This document shows positions 7,281 to 15,478 of a stretch of 40,466 nt of DNA, one piece after another (within the stretch, counting starts at the first letter, position 1; each line of letters opens with the position of its first letter). Where the stretch lies: IMG/VR virus record IMGVR_UViG_3300004807_000047, positions 1 to 40,466 of that record; one strand, 5' to 3'. This DNA is from a virus. Made by a program: the position numbers and the translations under genes. The notes under the pieces are model-generated. The model ran no database searches. It saw nothing but the letters and a program-made list of their open reading frames with translations, and was not told the DNA's origin.

Positions 7281-7741
7281 TTCAGTAACCTAACGGGATC
7301 ATTTTTAAAAGTAAAACTGGCCACAATTCTTGGCACTTCAGCTGCATAGGTTCGTTCTACACTGTGTGCAATTTGACTGTTAAATGCCAACGGAAGTGGC
7401 ATGTCTAGTACTTCACCTATCATGAGATCATTTTCATACCATCGATTGGCCCATCCCTGTGTGTTATGCACCGGAAAATTTACCTTGGCCACCACTGGTA
7501 ACTCATCTATGTGTTGCGGTAAATGTGTGTCATCTGCCACCAAAGTAATTGCAGCATGCAGCGGAACTAATTTATATTGTTTAAAAAAATCACGTAGTTC
7601 AGGAACATTATCAAGTATTGTATTAATATCAACAAAGTTCCAACCAAACTTGTAGGAATCAATTGGTGCTAAACAACGATATATTTTATCTGAGATTACT
7701 GCAACATTGTCGCAGGCTAATTCAACATAGGGTTTGATCAT
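7277..7741 (-). CDS. 2OG-Fe(II) oxygenase-like protein, 154 aa
   Basis: The protein has the facial-triad pattern of a double-stranded beta-helix oxygenase: H77-I-D79, a distal H126 in QIAHSVER, and R138 in PRIVASFTF as the likely 2-oxoglutarate ligand. VNFPVHNTQGWANRWY and FNSQIAHSVER resemble aspartyl or prolyl hydroxylase-type families. It overlaps the upstream radical SAM gene by 20 bases and the SDR by 4. It likely hydroxylates a peptide, nucleotide or small molecule. The family assignment is from motif spacing, not from a search. Confidence 0.65.
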   Translation of the reverse strand: MIKPYVELACDNVAVISDKIYRCLAPIDSYKFGWNFVDINTILDNVPELRDFFKQYKLVPLHAAITLVADDTHLPQHIDELPVVAKVNFPVHNTQGWANRWYENDLMIGEVLDMPLPLAFNSQIAHSVERTYAAEVPRIVASFTFKNDPVRLLK

Positions 7742-8621
7742 GTATTCCTCTCAATTGTTTTTGTTGTTGTATATATCTATCAACAAAGTCTTGATCAAGA
7801 TTATCAACACTGAGTGCCTCAGGTTGCTTCAAATATGCATACGAATGATCAATACCGTGGTGTTTTGCAAATTCGATTATTTCCGGCAGTTGATGTTGAT
7901 TTAATACGCTGACTGTGGTCCACAAGTTCAAATTGACCGGCATCGTTTTGTATATCATCAAATTTTCATAGAATTTGTCCCACTTGATGGGCCAGCGCAC
8001 AAAATCATGTACTGCACCGATACCATCAAAACTCACAGTAACTGTGACTTGTACTCCGCGATATATCAATGGCAACAGCTCTTGTAACACTGTGCTGCAG
8101 TTGGTGTTCAATCTCACACTGCGTATACTGGGCGGTAAGTTTGCCAGTATGTGCTTGTAGTTCTTGCTATAGCTAGGTTCGCCACCGTTGATGTCTAGAT
8201 GAACCACACGTTCTAACGGCAATGACCAAAAGCCTCTGGAATTGTCAACAATGGGAAATTGTCGACCATGTAAACTTCCTATTCGAGTACTGAGATTGGC
8301 ATTACAGGTCATGCAACCACTGTTGCACAAATTGTCTAGAACTCCACCAACTGTTAGATAGTCAGGAACTGTTTGCTCTTGATCAAATTTGATAGCGTTC
8401 AATCTAATACTGGTATCAGTTTCCAATTCAGTTTCTTGGCATCGCGTGCACTCACTAGGCCAGATATCGTTTTGCATAGATAATTCAACCTCGTGCAACC
8501 AAAAACTTAATTCCATAACAGTTAAATTATCGAACTCGGGGGCATTGACCATGTGACCGCAACGACTCACTGTACCGTTGGGGTTAAATCTCACAAAGTG
8601 TCTTAGCCTAGGACATTGCAT
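7722..8621 (-). CDS. Twitch-type radical SAM enzyme 2, 299 aa
   Basis: The N-terminal auxiliary domain has C3-P, C21, and C58-x2-C61, with NPNGTVSRCG as the typical strand-turn. The core follows with C99-x3-C103-x2-C106 (CNSGCMTC) and DINGGEPSYS. Later VSFDGIGAVHDFVR matches the SPASM-type core segment. At 299 aa it is shorter than the cassette's other radical SAM, mostly at the C-terminus. It overlaps the sulfotransferase gene by 19 bases and the oxygenase by 20, so all are probably made together. The core sequence differs clearly from the other three radical SAM proteins, which argues for a distinct reaction rather than a recent duplication. Confidence 0.85.
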   Translation of the reverse strand: MQCPRLRHFVRFNPNGTVSRCGHMVNAPEFDNLTVMELSFWLHEVELSMQNDIWPSECTRCQETELETDTSIRLNAIKFDQEQTVPDYLTVGGVLDNLCNSGCMTCNANLSTRIGSLHGRQFPIVDNSRGFWSLPLERVVHLDINGGEPSYSKNYKHILANLPPSIRSVRLNTNCSTVLQELLPLIYRGVQVTVTVSFDGIGAVHDFVRWPIKWDKFYENLMIYKTMPVNLNLWTTVSVLNQHQLPEIIEFAKHHGIDHSYAYLKQPEALSVDNLDQDFVDRYIQQQKQLRGIHDQTLC

Positions 8622-9214
8622 ATATCTTGACTTCGTTGAATTATTTCTTCGTGGATATAGGGATGTTCTTGTTCGATATACTCACATACCCGCCGAAAAC
8701 TCACTGTTCGCCCTATAAAATTTTCGTATATGATTTTGTCCAGCATTAGATAATAATGCAGTTTACGATTTTCACTGAAACGATCTAACAAGTTTTGGTC
8801 CCGGCTGAGTGTGTTCCAGACTTCACTTGTAGTATCTCGCAATTCATCAATGTGTCTAAAATACATCCAAGCATCACAATGTCGTGCCAGATTCACAATC
8901 CAATGAAACTGCAAACTAAAATGACTGTTCAAGAATAAAAATTCTTCTATCATTTTTAATGCAGTCTCGCGATCAAGATCGTCACGATGATTCAAGTATG
9001 TTTGTACCCCGCTGACATATCTATCAAAAGGTTCACGCAGATATACTTCTACAGTTTTAATATCCGCATGTTGGTAATATGGTACATGGCGCAGTGCAAT
9101 TTTGTTCATTGTGCTACTGGCGTTCTTGTATATAGGATATACAAATTGATTTGTGGTCAGTTCGTATATTTTATACTGATCAGGAAACAGTGTGGGATCT
9201 AGATAGGAGAGCAT
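8603..9214 (-). CDS. Sulfotransferase-like protein, 203 aa
   Basis: Two PAPS-binding motifs are visible: the P-loop-like YPIYKNASSTM (5'-PSB, residues about 26-36) and YLREPFDRYVSGV (3'-PB, about 58-70). These define Golgi- and phage-type sulfotransferases, which move sulfate from PAPS to a sugar or protein hydroxyl. ATG 9214 is preferred since it begins just before the conserved domain; a TTG at 9256 would add a low-complexity segment encoded by a hairpin. No clear ribosome site is seen; the hairpin at 9224-9247 lies directly upstream. It is the first gene of the cassette after gp32. Confidence 0.75.
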   Translation of the reverse strand: MLSYLDPTLFPDQYKIYELTTNQFVYPIYKNASSTMNKIALRHVPYYQHADIKTVEVYLREPFDRYVSGVQTYLNHRDDLDRETALKMIEEFLFLNSHFSLQFHWIVNLARHCDAWMYFRHIDELRDTTSEVWNTLSRDQNLLDRFSENRKLHYYLMLDKIIYENFIGRTVSFRRVCEYIEQEHPYIHEEIIQRSQDICNVLG

Positions 9215-9223
9215 AATGTGAGG

Positions 9224-9247
9224 AGGTGGGGAACCGTCACCCCACCT
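9224..9247 (-). other. Hairpin between gp32 and the cassette
   Basis: A GC-rich 8-bp perfect stem (9224-9231 with 9240-9247, 8-base loop) lies between the gp32 stop and the sulfotransferase ATG. It lacks a T-run, so it is more likely an attenuator, an RNA-stabilising end for gp32 mRNA or a processing site than a strong terminator. Confidence 0.6.
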
Positions 9248-9259
9248 GTGACACAAGCA

Positions 9260-10255
9260 TTATTGCTTTTGACGGTTTCTAATCATGGCCAGGATGTCTT
9301 CGGCCTTTTGACTGGATGCAGGTTTAGCTACTGGAGCACTTGCAACTGGTGCATCATCTTCATCTTCTTCGATTGCTGGGGTCGGAGCAGGTACTACTTT
9401 TGCCACTGGAGCTGGTGTATCATCTACAGCTGCCGCTGGTGCTGCCTTGCCTTCTACGTTCAAACCATAAGGCTTGTAGTAGTTGGCCCAACGATCTGCG
9501 TCATATGGCTCACCGTTGATGCTGGCTTCAAACATTTCTTTGATGACCTTGAGTTCAACTTCGCCTGGTTTCTTGGGCAAGAAGTCGCTGAGATTAAACA
9601 ACCCAAATTGATCAATCACGCCCTGTTCTTCTGCAGTCAATGCCGATTCCTTACGGCTCCACTTGCTGGTACTGTAGTCAGCATAACCACCTTTTGATGT
9701 TTTGACAATTTGGAAATCCAACCCACGCAAAAAGTCAGTTGGTAATTCTTCCATTTCGGGGTCCATTAGAGCCGCTTTAATGATATTAAAGATCTGTGGG
9801 CTAATGGTAAATCTACGAATAGAGTTTTCTGGACTTTTGTCATCTGCTAGTGGATTGTCACGCACAAATCCTTGAAATAGATAACTTTTCTTTTTCCAGT
9901 ACTTGCGACCCATTTCTTCCAAACCGGGATCTTTGAACCAAGGACGAACCTCGGCCAATATCGGACATACGCTGCCATCGTTGTACATTTCCACACAAGG
10001 AACTTGTACCACTAGTGGTTTGCTTTCTGCTTGTCCTTTTACACCCGCAAACGGCAATTTGATCATTGCACGCTCGGCCCAAAAGAAACTGTTCTTGGTA
10101 TTACCGTCTGGTAAAAAACGAACTCGGGATGTGGTGCCTTCGGGGATGTTCCAGTGTGGATAAATTTGATTGTCTCCACCGGATTGTGAGTTACCGCTGC
10201 CGCGGTTATCAGTTGCTTGAAGTTTTGCGCGAATTTCTGCTAAAGTTAGTGCCAT
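9260..10255 (-). CDS. 32: Single-stranded DNA-binding protein gp32
   Basis: This 331-residue protein has a basic N-terminus (MALTLAEIRAKLQ), a central OB-fold core rich in aromatics (PHWNIPEGTTSRVRFLPDG, GRKYWKKKSYLFQGFV), a possible metal site around C107-x8-C116 and an Ala/Pro-rich linker ending in the acidic segment EEDEDD and a short basic tail. This is the architecture of T4 gp32 and its aquatic relatives. It coats single-stranded DNA during replication, recombination and repair. It has its own promoter with a palindrome at the start site and a strong ribosome site (AGGAG). Confidence 0.9.
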   Translation of the reverse strand: MALTLAEIRAKLQATDNRGSGNSQSGGDNQIYPHWNIPEGTTSRVRFLPDGNTKNSFFWAERAMIKLPFAGVKGQAESKPLVVQVPCVEMYNDGSVCPILAEVRPWFKDPGLEEMGRKYWKKKSYLFQGFVRDNPLADDKSPENSIRRFTISPQIFNIIKAALMDPEMEELPTDFLRGLDFQIVKTSKGGYADYSTSKWSRKESALTAEEQGVIDQFGLFNLSDFLPKKPGEVELKVIKEMFEASINGEPYDADRWANYYKPYGLNVEGKAAPAAAVDDTPAPVAKVVPAPTPAIEEDEDDAPVASAPVAKPASSQKAEDILAMIRNRQKQ

Positions 10256-10306
10256 AATATTTCTCCTGTTGTTCTAAGATGGTCTTAATAAAGTGCCTAG
10301 ATATAA

Positions 10307-10323
10307 ACTAGCACTGTGCTAGT
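10307..10323 (-). promoter_or_regulatory. Palindrome overlapping the gp32 transcription start
   Basis: A perfect inverted repeat, ACTAGCAC and GTGCTAGT around one central base, overlaps the -10 box and the predicted start. It may be an operator or form a 5' hairpin on the gp32 mRNA. Confidence 0.6.
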
Positions 10324-10350
10324 ATATAACAATAGTATTTATGTTGTCAA
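10321..10350 (-). promoter_or_regulatory. gp32 promoter, sigma70 with late box in spacer
   Basis: TTGACA (10350-10345), an 18-base spacer and TATACT (10326-10321) form a sigma70 promoter. CATAAATA (10343-10336) in the spacer is a late-promoter-like box. gp32 is needed early and late, which fits a dual promoter. Confidence 0.7.
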
Positions 10351-10379
10351 GCAAAAAAAGATATATTTTATTCGAAATT

Positions 10380-11804
10380 CTAGTAGGTCATGTTCCAACT
10401 ATTATCGCCACCGCCACCTTTGGCATCACCGTATTCGTGTCCGAGTGCAGTACTTGGGCTGACCGGTTGCGCCCAATTGGTGTGTGCATCATCGATGTTC
10501 TTTTTACCGATATCGATTTGCTTTAGTAAATTTGGCATGTGTTGCAACAACCATTTTTTAATTAGGATACGTGCATCATAATCGGGCCCGGGACCATTTT
10601 CGCCGGCCATGTCTTCCAATTCATTTATTAAATCATCATCGCCAATTATGGGTTCTATTTTGGCTTTGGCATCTTCGCCACCGCGTCCCAAGTGCACTGG
10701 GGTTTTTAGCAGTTCGCGCAAGGCCATGATTTTGTCAGGGTTGTCGGGTTTGGCCCAAGTGCTTTCAGTTACTTCTTCGGCCCACTCATCCAGCGCAGTA
10801 CCGTATTCACCTAATTGGGTTTTGAATTTTTTATGTGCTCGAGCCACATACGGCAATGCTTCTTCAAATCTATCATTGTAGATTTTTTTGACAAAACGTT
10901 CACGTATTTCGTTCAAGTCAAAATCATCATTGGTATCATCTTCGGGAGTGTAAGTTTCAAAATAATTGTCAAATCCGCGGTCGCTACGCATCATTCTCAA
11001 TTTGCGCTTTACTTCATCATAGTGATTTACTGCGGCTCGAGTCATTTCGGCTGTTTCGTCATCTTCAAATTCTCGACGTCTAACACCGTTCACAAACTTT
11101 TTCATTGCAGACATTTCTCGTACCAATTCGCAAATGTGTTGTCCACGTTCGTCATTGATGTCACCGCCACGATTGACATGATGTGCCATGGCTTCGGCGG
11201 CGTGTACATTTTTAAATGGCAACAGTCTACGTTCGCCTTCGGCAGTTTCTAAAAATATTTTGCTAATGTGTCTCGAGCGTTCGCCACGAACACTGTCAGT
11301 TATAACACTGTCGTGCAGAATTCTAATGCGAGTTTCGCCAGCTTCGAGGAAACTATACTTTTTTGTTCCATATAGCCTGCTTTCCATCATTCGATTATCA
11401 ATTTCGTCAGATGTAAAAACATCCTTGTCACGTGTCATTTGTTTGAAATCACGTGGTTCTAAATTGCTCTTTTGTATGTCGCGAGTGTCAAAGGTCAAGA
11501 GATTTCGCATGGCAAAACTGCGCATGCCACGCAAGAATTCAAACCATTCTTTGCGTTGTTCGCGATCCATTTCATGCGTGATGTTGTGTCCGTAAAAAAG
11601 TTTTAGGCTTTTTTCATCAGCAATGTTGGCCGTAACTGCTCCAAAATTGTTTCTTGCCTTGTCCACATAATCAAATATGAATATTCTTGCATTTTCGATT
11701 TCGTCTGTGGATTTGTCTTTGCCGTCTTTTAATTGGATGGCGGGAAAGCGAGATCTCAATTTATTAAATAATTCAGACGCTTTGGATTCTATATTTTGGC
11801 TCAT
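10380..11804 (-). CDS. Conserved phage protein, 474 aa
   Basis: A long, charged, mostly helical protein that begins with SELFNKLRSRFPAIQL and ends in a Gly-rich tail (KGGGGDNSWNMTY). Similar proteins of this length are common in aquatic T4-like phages, from memory, without an assigned role. A late-type box (AATAAATA, 11817-11810) ends 6 bases before the ATG. Late timing and position next to the terminase favour a structural or packaging-linked role. No catalytic motif, signal peptide or membrane segment is seen. Confidence 0.75.
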   Translation of the reverse strand: MSQNIESKASELFNKLRSRFPAIQLKDGKDKSTDEIENARIFIFDYVDKARNNFGAVTANIADEKSLKLFYGHNITHEMDREQRKEWFEFLRGMRSFAMRNLLTFDTRDIQKSNLEPRDFKQMTRDKDVFTSDEIDNRMMESRLYGTKKYSFLEAGETRIRILHDSVITDSVRGERSRHISKIFLETAEGERRLLPFKNVHAAEAMAHHVNRGGDINDERGQHICELVREMSAMKKFVNGVRRREFEDDETAEMTRAAVNHYDEVKRKLRMMRSDRGFDNYFETYTPEDDTNDDFDLNEIRERFVKKIYNDRFEEALPYVARAHKKFKTQLGEYGTALDEWAEEVTESTWAKPDNPDKIMALRELLKTPVHLGRGGEDAKAKIEPIIGDDDLINELEDMAGENGPGPDYDARILIKKWLLQHMPNLLKQIDIGKKNIDDAHTNWAQPVSPSTALGHEYGDAKGGGGDNSWNMTY

Positions 11805-11808
11805 AATA

Positions 11809-12369
11809 CTATTTATTCTCGTATGTCACGAAACTAGTATAACTGGTGACTCGAATTGTGTCTGCAGGCACCGGATTCAGCATTCCGTGCCATTGTAGCG
11901 GTTGTATGCCGTCTTTGTCGGGTAAATTTAGCATTATGTATCCCGAATTCGGTACACTCTTGGGTTGAAATCGTATGTCTGCAGAATCTTTACTGTTATA
12001 AAAAGTTGTACCAAATTCTTCTGAGGGCATGACCCAAAACAGTTGTATAGCGGCAGCAAGCCCACCATCTGTGTGAATACTCACAGTAAAATCTGGCTCA
12101 TCCAACCACCATGTGGTACTTGCAAACATAAATTTGACGCCACACGCTCGATTCAGTTTAAAAATAGATTTTTCTATCAAGGGATTGAGTTTGGCCAGGC
12201 TGGGATGATCTTTATCTAGCATGCGTCTTTTCCAAGATTCTTGATAAGGTTGGCGTTGCCATGCAATTGCATTCCAATCTAGATGTGCTAATTCGGTCGC
12301 ATATTCTTCGGGCACCGCATTGCGGATATGAAACAGTCGATTGGTTTCGTCTACTGCAATTATATTCAT
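11809..12369 (-). CDS. 2OG-Fe(II) oxygenase, 186 aa
   Basis: The double-stranded beta-helix core is recognisable: H99-T-D101 (SIHTDGG), distal H161 (QWHGML) and R173 (TIRVTSYTSF), which bind iron and 2-oxoglutarate. Between them lies GYIMLNLPDKDG. Enzymes of this size in T4-like aquatic phages are common and probably hydroxylate a protein, nucleic acid or metabolite. The ATG overlaps the terminase stop (TAATG), so it is translationally coupled to gp17. It is not closely similar to the oxygenase at 7277-7741, so the two are likely to have different substrates. Confidence 0.8.
   Translation of the reverse strand: MNIIAVDETNRLFHIRNAVPEEYATELAHLDWNAIAWQRQPYQESWKRRMLDKDHPSLAKLNPLIEKSIFKLNRACGVKFMFASTTWWLDEPDFTVSIHTDGGLAAAIQLFWVMPSEEFGTTFYNSKDSADIRFQPKSVPNSGYIMLNLPDKDGIQPLQWHGMLNPVPADTIRVTSYTSFVTYENK
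11810..11817 (-). promoter_or_regulatory. Late-type promoter box before the 474-aa gene
   Basis: AATAAATA on the minus strand ends 6 bases before ATG 11804 and overlaps the stop of the oxygenase gene. The first base differs from the T4 consensus. Confidence 0.45.
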
Positions 12370-13943
12370 TAAAATCCGCCCACCATGATAAACGGCATTG
12401 GTTCCACAAACTCATCAATTCTATCGCGCAATTCTGAATCGGCCATGGAATCAAAGTCCTGTATTAACTGTATCATTCTAATGCACAACAACACTGCCAT
12501 GACCAAATCATCATGTTGTCCTAGTTTGGCTTCATAACTGTGCCCTTTGGCAACAAAAGTTTTGAGTTCACTTATCAACATTTTGCTGGCAATCTTCATG
12601 CGCTTGGTTTCTACCAAGGTCTTTAGTTTTGCACAGGCTGCAAGTTTGCTTTTGTTACTGGTATTAAAGCCGCGTCTAAATCTAGTGCCACCACCGCCTT
12701 GACTTTTGGGTTCACTTAAAAATGTTCCCGGTATGTTTTCTTCGCCCATTTGTGCAATCACTACCAAGGCTGCTTCGCCCAAGGTATTGTTTTCCACACT
12801 CCAATATATACTGGTCGAATCTACTGTTTCTACTAGGTATTTACAAATTTGTTGCATTATAACAACTTGTCGTTGAACGATAGTTTTGTTATGGCTCCAT
12901 TCGGCCACTTGTTTTAGACCCGGTAATTCAAATACTTGTATTGCGCTGGGGTCACCACCAGTACCCAAACTGGGATCCAGTGCCACAACATAGGTACATC
13001 CACGTTCGGGTTTTTTATACCAACGCACCTGTCCTTGCTTTTCAAACGGTTCAATACCGGCCATTTCCACCAAGTGCAAGGGATTGATTAGTGTCTCATC
13101 AAAAATAATGAATTCGCATTCCATTTCACGTCTAAAACGTTCTTCGCCCAACTGTGCTCGCATCTGCTTGGCCCAGGCGTCGTCTCTGCCGGGAGTTTCC
13201 TGCCATTTGCTGCTAAAGGCTTTAAATCCGTTTTTGCCCAAGGGCGTTGTATTACCGTACTCGTCAAAACAATCGTTGGCGGCACGCCATATCTGTGCAA
13301 ACTGGTCTTCGTCTGAGTTGGGAGTGCTAGTAATAATACACTTACCACCAGTACTCAATGTAGGTGTAATTGAAGTCCAAAACTCGCTGGCAATTGTTTC
13401 TCTTACGAACGCAAACTCGTCACAGTACAGGAGCGATATGGACATACCACGACCGGTGTTTTCTGTTGTTGTTTGACTTACTATACGACTGCCGTTTTCA
13501 AAATCCAAACTGCCTTTGTTGTAACTGGTAACACCGGCACGTATAAAGTCGGGACAGTTTTCATAACTGTAGCGTATACGTTGCATGATCTCCTGTGCAC
13601 CTAAATATTTGTGAGCGGCAACAAGAATAGTACTATCAGGAACAAACATCGCAAACCACAACAAGTAACCGGCTGCGCTAATTGTCTTACCAGTTTGGCG
13701 GGGCATTAGTGATATAGAGAATCTATTGGTATGGTATGTGTTGATCAAGCGTATTTGATACTCGTAGGGCTTGTACTGTATACTACCTCGTGTAGGATGT
13801 TGAATATAAAAGTAATTGGTCATAAAATACTCAGGACCAGTCACAGGATCAGCACACCGAGCAAACTCAAGGATCTGCTCCTCGGTCATGCTCATTGACT
13901 TGTACGGAGTACGTATAATTGCGGTTTCTAAATCTTTGGCCAT
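12369..13943 (-). CDS. 17: Terminase large subunit (gp17)
   Basis: This 524-residue protein has the packaging ATPase with a Walker A-like loop PRQTGKT (81-87), Walker B LLYCDEFAFV and a coupling region SALTSTP-like (IITSTPNSDED). The C-terminal RNase H-fold nuclease begins with VALDPSLGTGGDPSA, which supplies the first catalytic aspartate. It pumps DNA into proheads and cuts concatemers. It is slightly shorter than T4 gp17 (610 aa), as is common in aquatic relatives. A weak late-type box (AGTAAATA, 13955-13948) lies 4 bases before the ATG. Confidence 0.95.
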   Translation of the reverse strand: MAKDLETAIIRTPYKSMSMTEEQILEFARCADPVTGPEYFMTNYFYIQHPTRGSIQYKPYEYQIRLINTYHTNRFSISLMPRQTGKTISAAGYLLWFAMFVPDSTILVAAHKYLGAQEIMQRIRYSYENCPDFIRAGVTSYNKGSLDFENGSRIVSQTTTENTGRGMSISLLYCDEFAFVRETIASEFWTSITPTLSTGGKCIITSTPNSDEDQFAQIWRAANDCFDEYGNTTPLGKNGFKAFSSKWQETPGRDDAWAKQMRAQLGEERFRREMECEFIIFDETLINPLHLVEMAGIEPFEKQGQVRWYKKPERGCTYVVALDPSLGTGGDPSAIQVFELPGLKQVAEWSHNKTIVQRQVVIMQQICKYLVETVDSTSIYWSVENNTLGEAALVVIAQMGEENIPGTFLSEPKSQGGGGTRFRRGFNTSNKSKLAACAKLKTLVETKRMKIASKMLISELKTFVAKGHSYEAKLGQHDDLVMAVLLCIRMIQLIQDFDSMADSELRDRIDEFVEPMPFIMVGGF

Positions 13944-13950
13944 ATCGTAT

Positions 13951-14451
13951 TTACTGTAAATTGATATTATGAGTTATCATTTCCTGATACTCTGCAGGCA
14001 TGTCGACACCGTTATACTGTTTATAAAATTTTATTAAAAACTCAATATCAAATAAATTTGAAAATTCAACAAGGTATTTAAAATCTCGATTGTGCAATTG
14101 CATTTGTTTTTCTTGTTGTAACAAATTACCAATCAATACGTCTTGTGGTGTTGCATCCAAGATATGTTTGTTATCTCTCAATTGACAAAGTCGTTCTATG
14201 TCCGATTCATTCAATGATATTCTAATAGAATTATTTTGTTTTATATCCGTTAGATAGTATTTAAATCCGTTTTGCGGAGGCCATTTTTCGGATTCATCAT
14301 GCAAAGTATGCATCTTGAAGTATCCCGGATGCTTTATTGTTATTGTGCGATTTTGATAACTGTGTTGAATCATGTTTAATAAAACTGCGGCCAAAAAATC
14401 TCCCCTGGCACCTGGAGCATAAAAAATCAACAGTTTTGGTACAAAATACAT
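13951..14451 (-). CDS. P-loop or sulfotransferase-like hypothetical protein
   Basis: A 166-residue protein beginning with a hydrophobic strand and glycine turn (KLLIFYAPGARGDFLAAVLLN), which recalls the nucleotide-binding start of sulfotransferase-like or P-loop folds but lacks a standard GxxxxGK[ST]. The end (FKYLVEFSNLFDIEFLIKFY) resembles the C-terminal helix region of small sulfotransferases. No second PAPS motif is clear. It is transcribed away from the HNH gene on the plus strand, and ends 8 bases before the terminase ATG. Confidence 0.45.
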   Translation of the reverse strand: MYFVPKLLIFYAPGARGDFLAAVLLNMIQHSYQNRTITIKHPGYFKMHTLHDESEKWPPQNGFKYYLTDIKQNNSIRISLNESDIERLCQLRDNKHILDATPQDVLIGNLLQQEKQMQLHNRDFKYLVEFSNLFDIEFLIKFYKQYNGVDMPAEYQEMITHNINLQ

Positions 14452-14480
14452 TTGTTCAATAATGGAAAATCAATTATAAT
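14452..14480 (+). promoter_or_regulatory. Sigma70-like promoter for the HNH gene
   Basis: TTGTTC (14452-14457), a 17-base spacer and a perfect TATAAT (14475-14480). The -35 is poor. A start near 14487 leaves a leader of about 34 bases before ATG 14521. Confidence 0.55.
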
Positions 14481-14520
14481 ATAAGTATATTTAATGCCGT
14501 TTCTATTAAAGGCAATCAAA

Positions 14521-15063
14521 ATGAGCGACACTTTATTATTAAATTCAAATTACGAGCCAATCAGCATCCTGCCATTGAGTGTAATCAATTGGCAACATGC
14601 TATCAAACTCATGTTCTTGGGACGAGTACAGGTATTAGAAACTTATCCCGATTGGATTATCCGCAGTGAAAAATTGGCTATCAATGTTCCGTCGGTTTGT
14701 GTCACCAAGGATTACTTTCATTTCAAGAAAGGTGTTAGATTCTCACGTTACAACATGTACCTGCGTGATTTGTTTCAATGTCAATACTGCAATGATGTTT
14801 TTGATTTTGAAGACTTAACAATTGACCACGTTATACCACGTGTGAGTGGTGGTAAGACCACGTGGACCAACTGTGTAACTGCTTGTAAGACCTGTAACTT
14901 TCACAAGGGTAGTAAGACAAATATCCTACCCCGGATCAAGCCATATAAGCCTGACTACTATGCACTAGTTAAGAAGTGGAAGGAAATGCCTTTTACTGTT
15001 AGGCAAGAGTCTTGGAATCAGTACTTAGGTACTGATAAGAAAGTTTCTAATCAAACTCGATAG
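14521..15063 (+). CDS. HNH endonuclease
   Basis: This 180-residue protein has a zinc ribbon C-Q-Y-C, the HNH motif DHVIPRVSGGKTTWTNCV and a second zinc pair C-K-T-C-N-F-H-K-G. This is the HNH family with a conserved N-terminal domain (MSDTLLLNSNYEPISILPLS) found in many bacteria and phages; free-standing copies often act as homing endonucleases. ATG 14521 is preferred over 14494 since AAAGG lies about 10 bases before it. It stands alone on the plus strand between minus-strand genes and its 3' end overlaps the facing gene by 17 bases, as expected for an inserted gene. Confidence 0.88.
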   Translation: MSDTLLLNSNYEPISILPLSVINWQHAIKLMFLGRVQVLETYPDWIIRSEKLAINVPSVCVTKDYFHFKKGVRFSRYNMYLRDLFQCQYCNDVFDFEDLTIDHVIPRVSGGKTTWTNCVTACKTCNFHKGSKTNILPRIKPYKPDYYALVKKWKEMPFTVRQESWNQYLGTDKKVSNQTR

Positions 15064-15478
15064 ATCCGTCATCGCCGGCACGCGGTTGCGGACGATATTC
15101 GGGGTGTTGGTCTAAGTAGCGTTCAACATGATCTTTTAGACTGCCATTTAATAAAGGCAAAGTAAAGTTTATTATAAACCAAAGATCAGTTCCAGGTTGT
15201 ACACAGTATTCGCGTAATAGATCGTTACGTTCTCTTGCGGTAACACTTATGTTACTACCCACCGGACTTTGACTGTAACTGTCACCAGTTTGTGTTACAT
15301 TGTTTTGTGGATTATAGACTCCGCCTAGACCGTTTGGCCCTGCGCCTTCTCCCTCCAAAACTGGCATTCCGGCAAGTCGTCGTAGTTCGTTTAACTCGTT
15401 TAAATCCATGTATGCATCAGGATCACCAGTTTCTCCTTGTGGTACAAAGTTAGCACTGGTGATACGATACTGTTTCAT
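15047..15478 (-). CDS. Hypothetical protein with an LAGM motif, 143 aa
   Basis: The N-terminal third contains DLNELNELRRLAGMPVLEGE, a leucine-rich motif that recurs in the 757-aa neighbour upstream. A Gly/Asn-rich linker follows, then a compact C-terminal part (DLLREYCVQPGTDLWFIINF, ending EYRPQPRAGDDGSIEFD). The ATG overlaps the stop of the 757-aa gene, so the two are coupled and probably late virion or assembly proteins. Its 3' end overlaps the HNH gene by 17 bases. Function is unknown. Confidence 0.65.
   Translation of the reverse strand: MKQYRITSANFVPQGETGDPDAYMDLNELNELRRLAGMPVLEGEGAGPNGLGGVYNPQNNVTQTGDSYSQSPVGSNISVTARERNDLLREYCVQPGTDLWFIINFTLPLLNGSLKDHVERYLDQHPEYRPQPRAGDDGSIEFD

Noticed and set aside
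9215-9256. Longer sulfotransferase from TTG 9256
   Set aside because: The added segment is encoded by the intergenic hairpin and precedes the conserved domain.
14494-14520. HNH start at ATG 14494
   Set aside because: The ribosome site AAAGG and the conserved N-terminus both point to ATG 14521.
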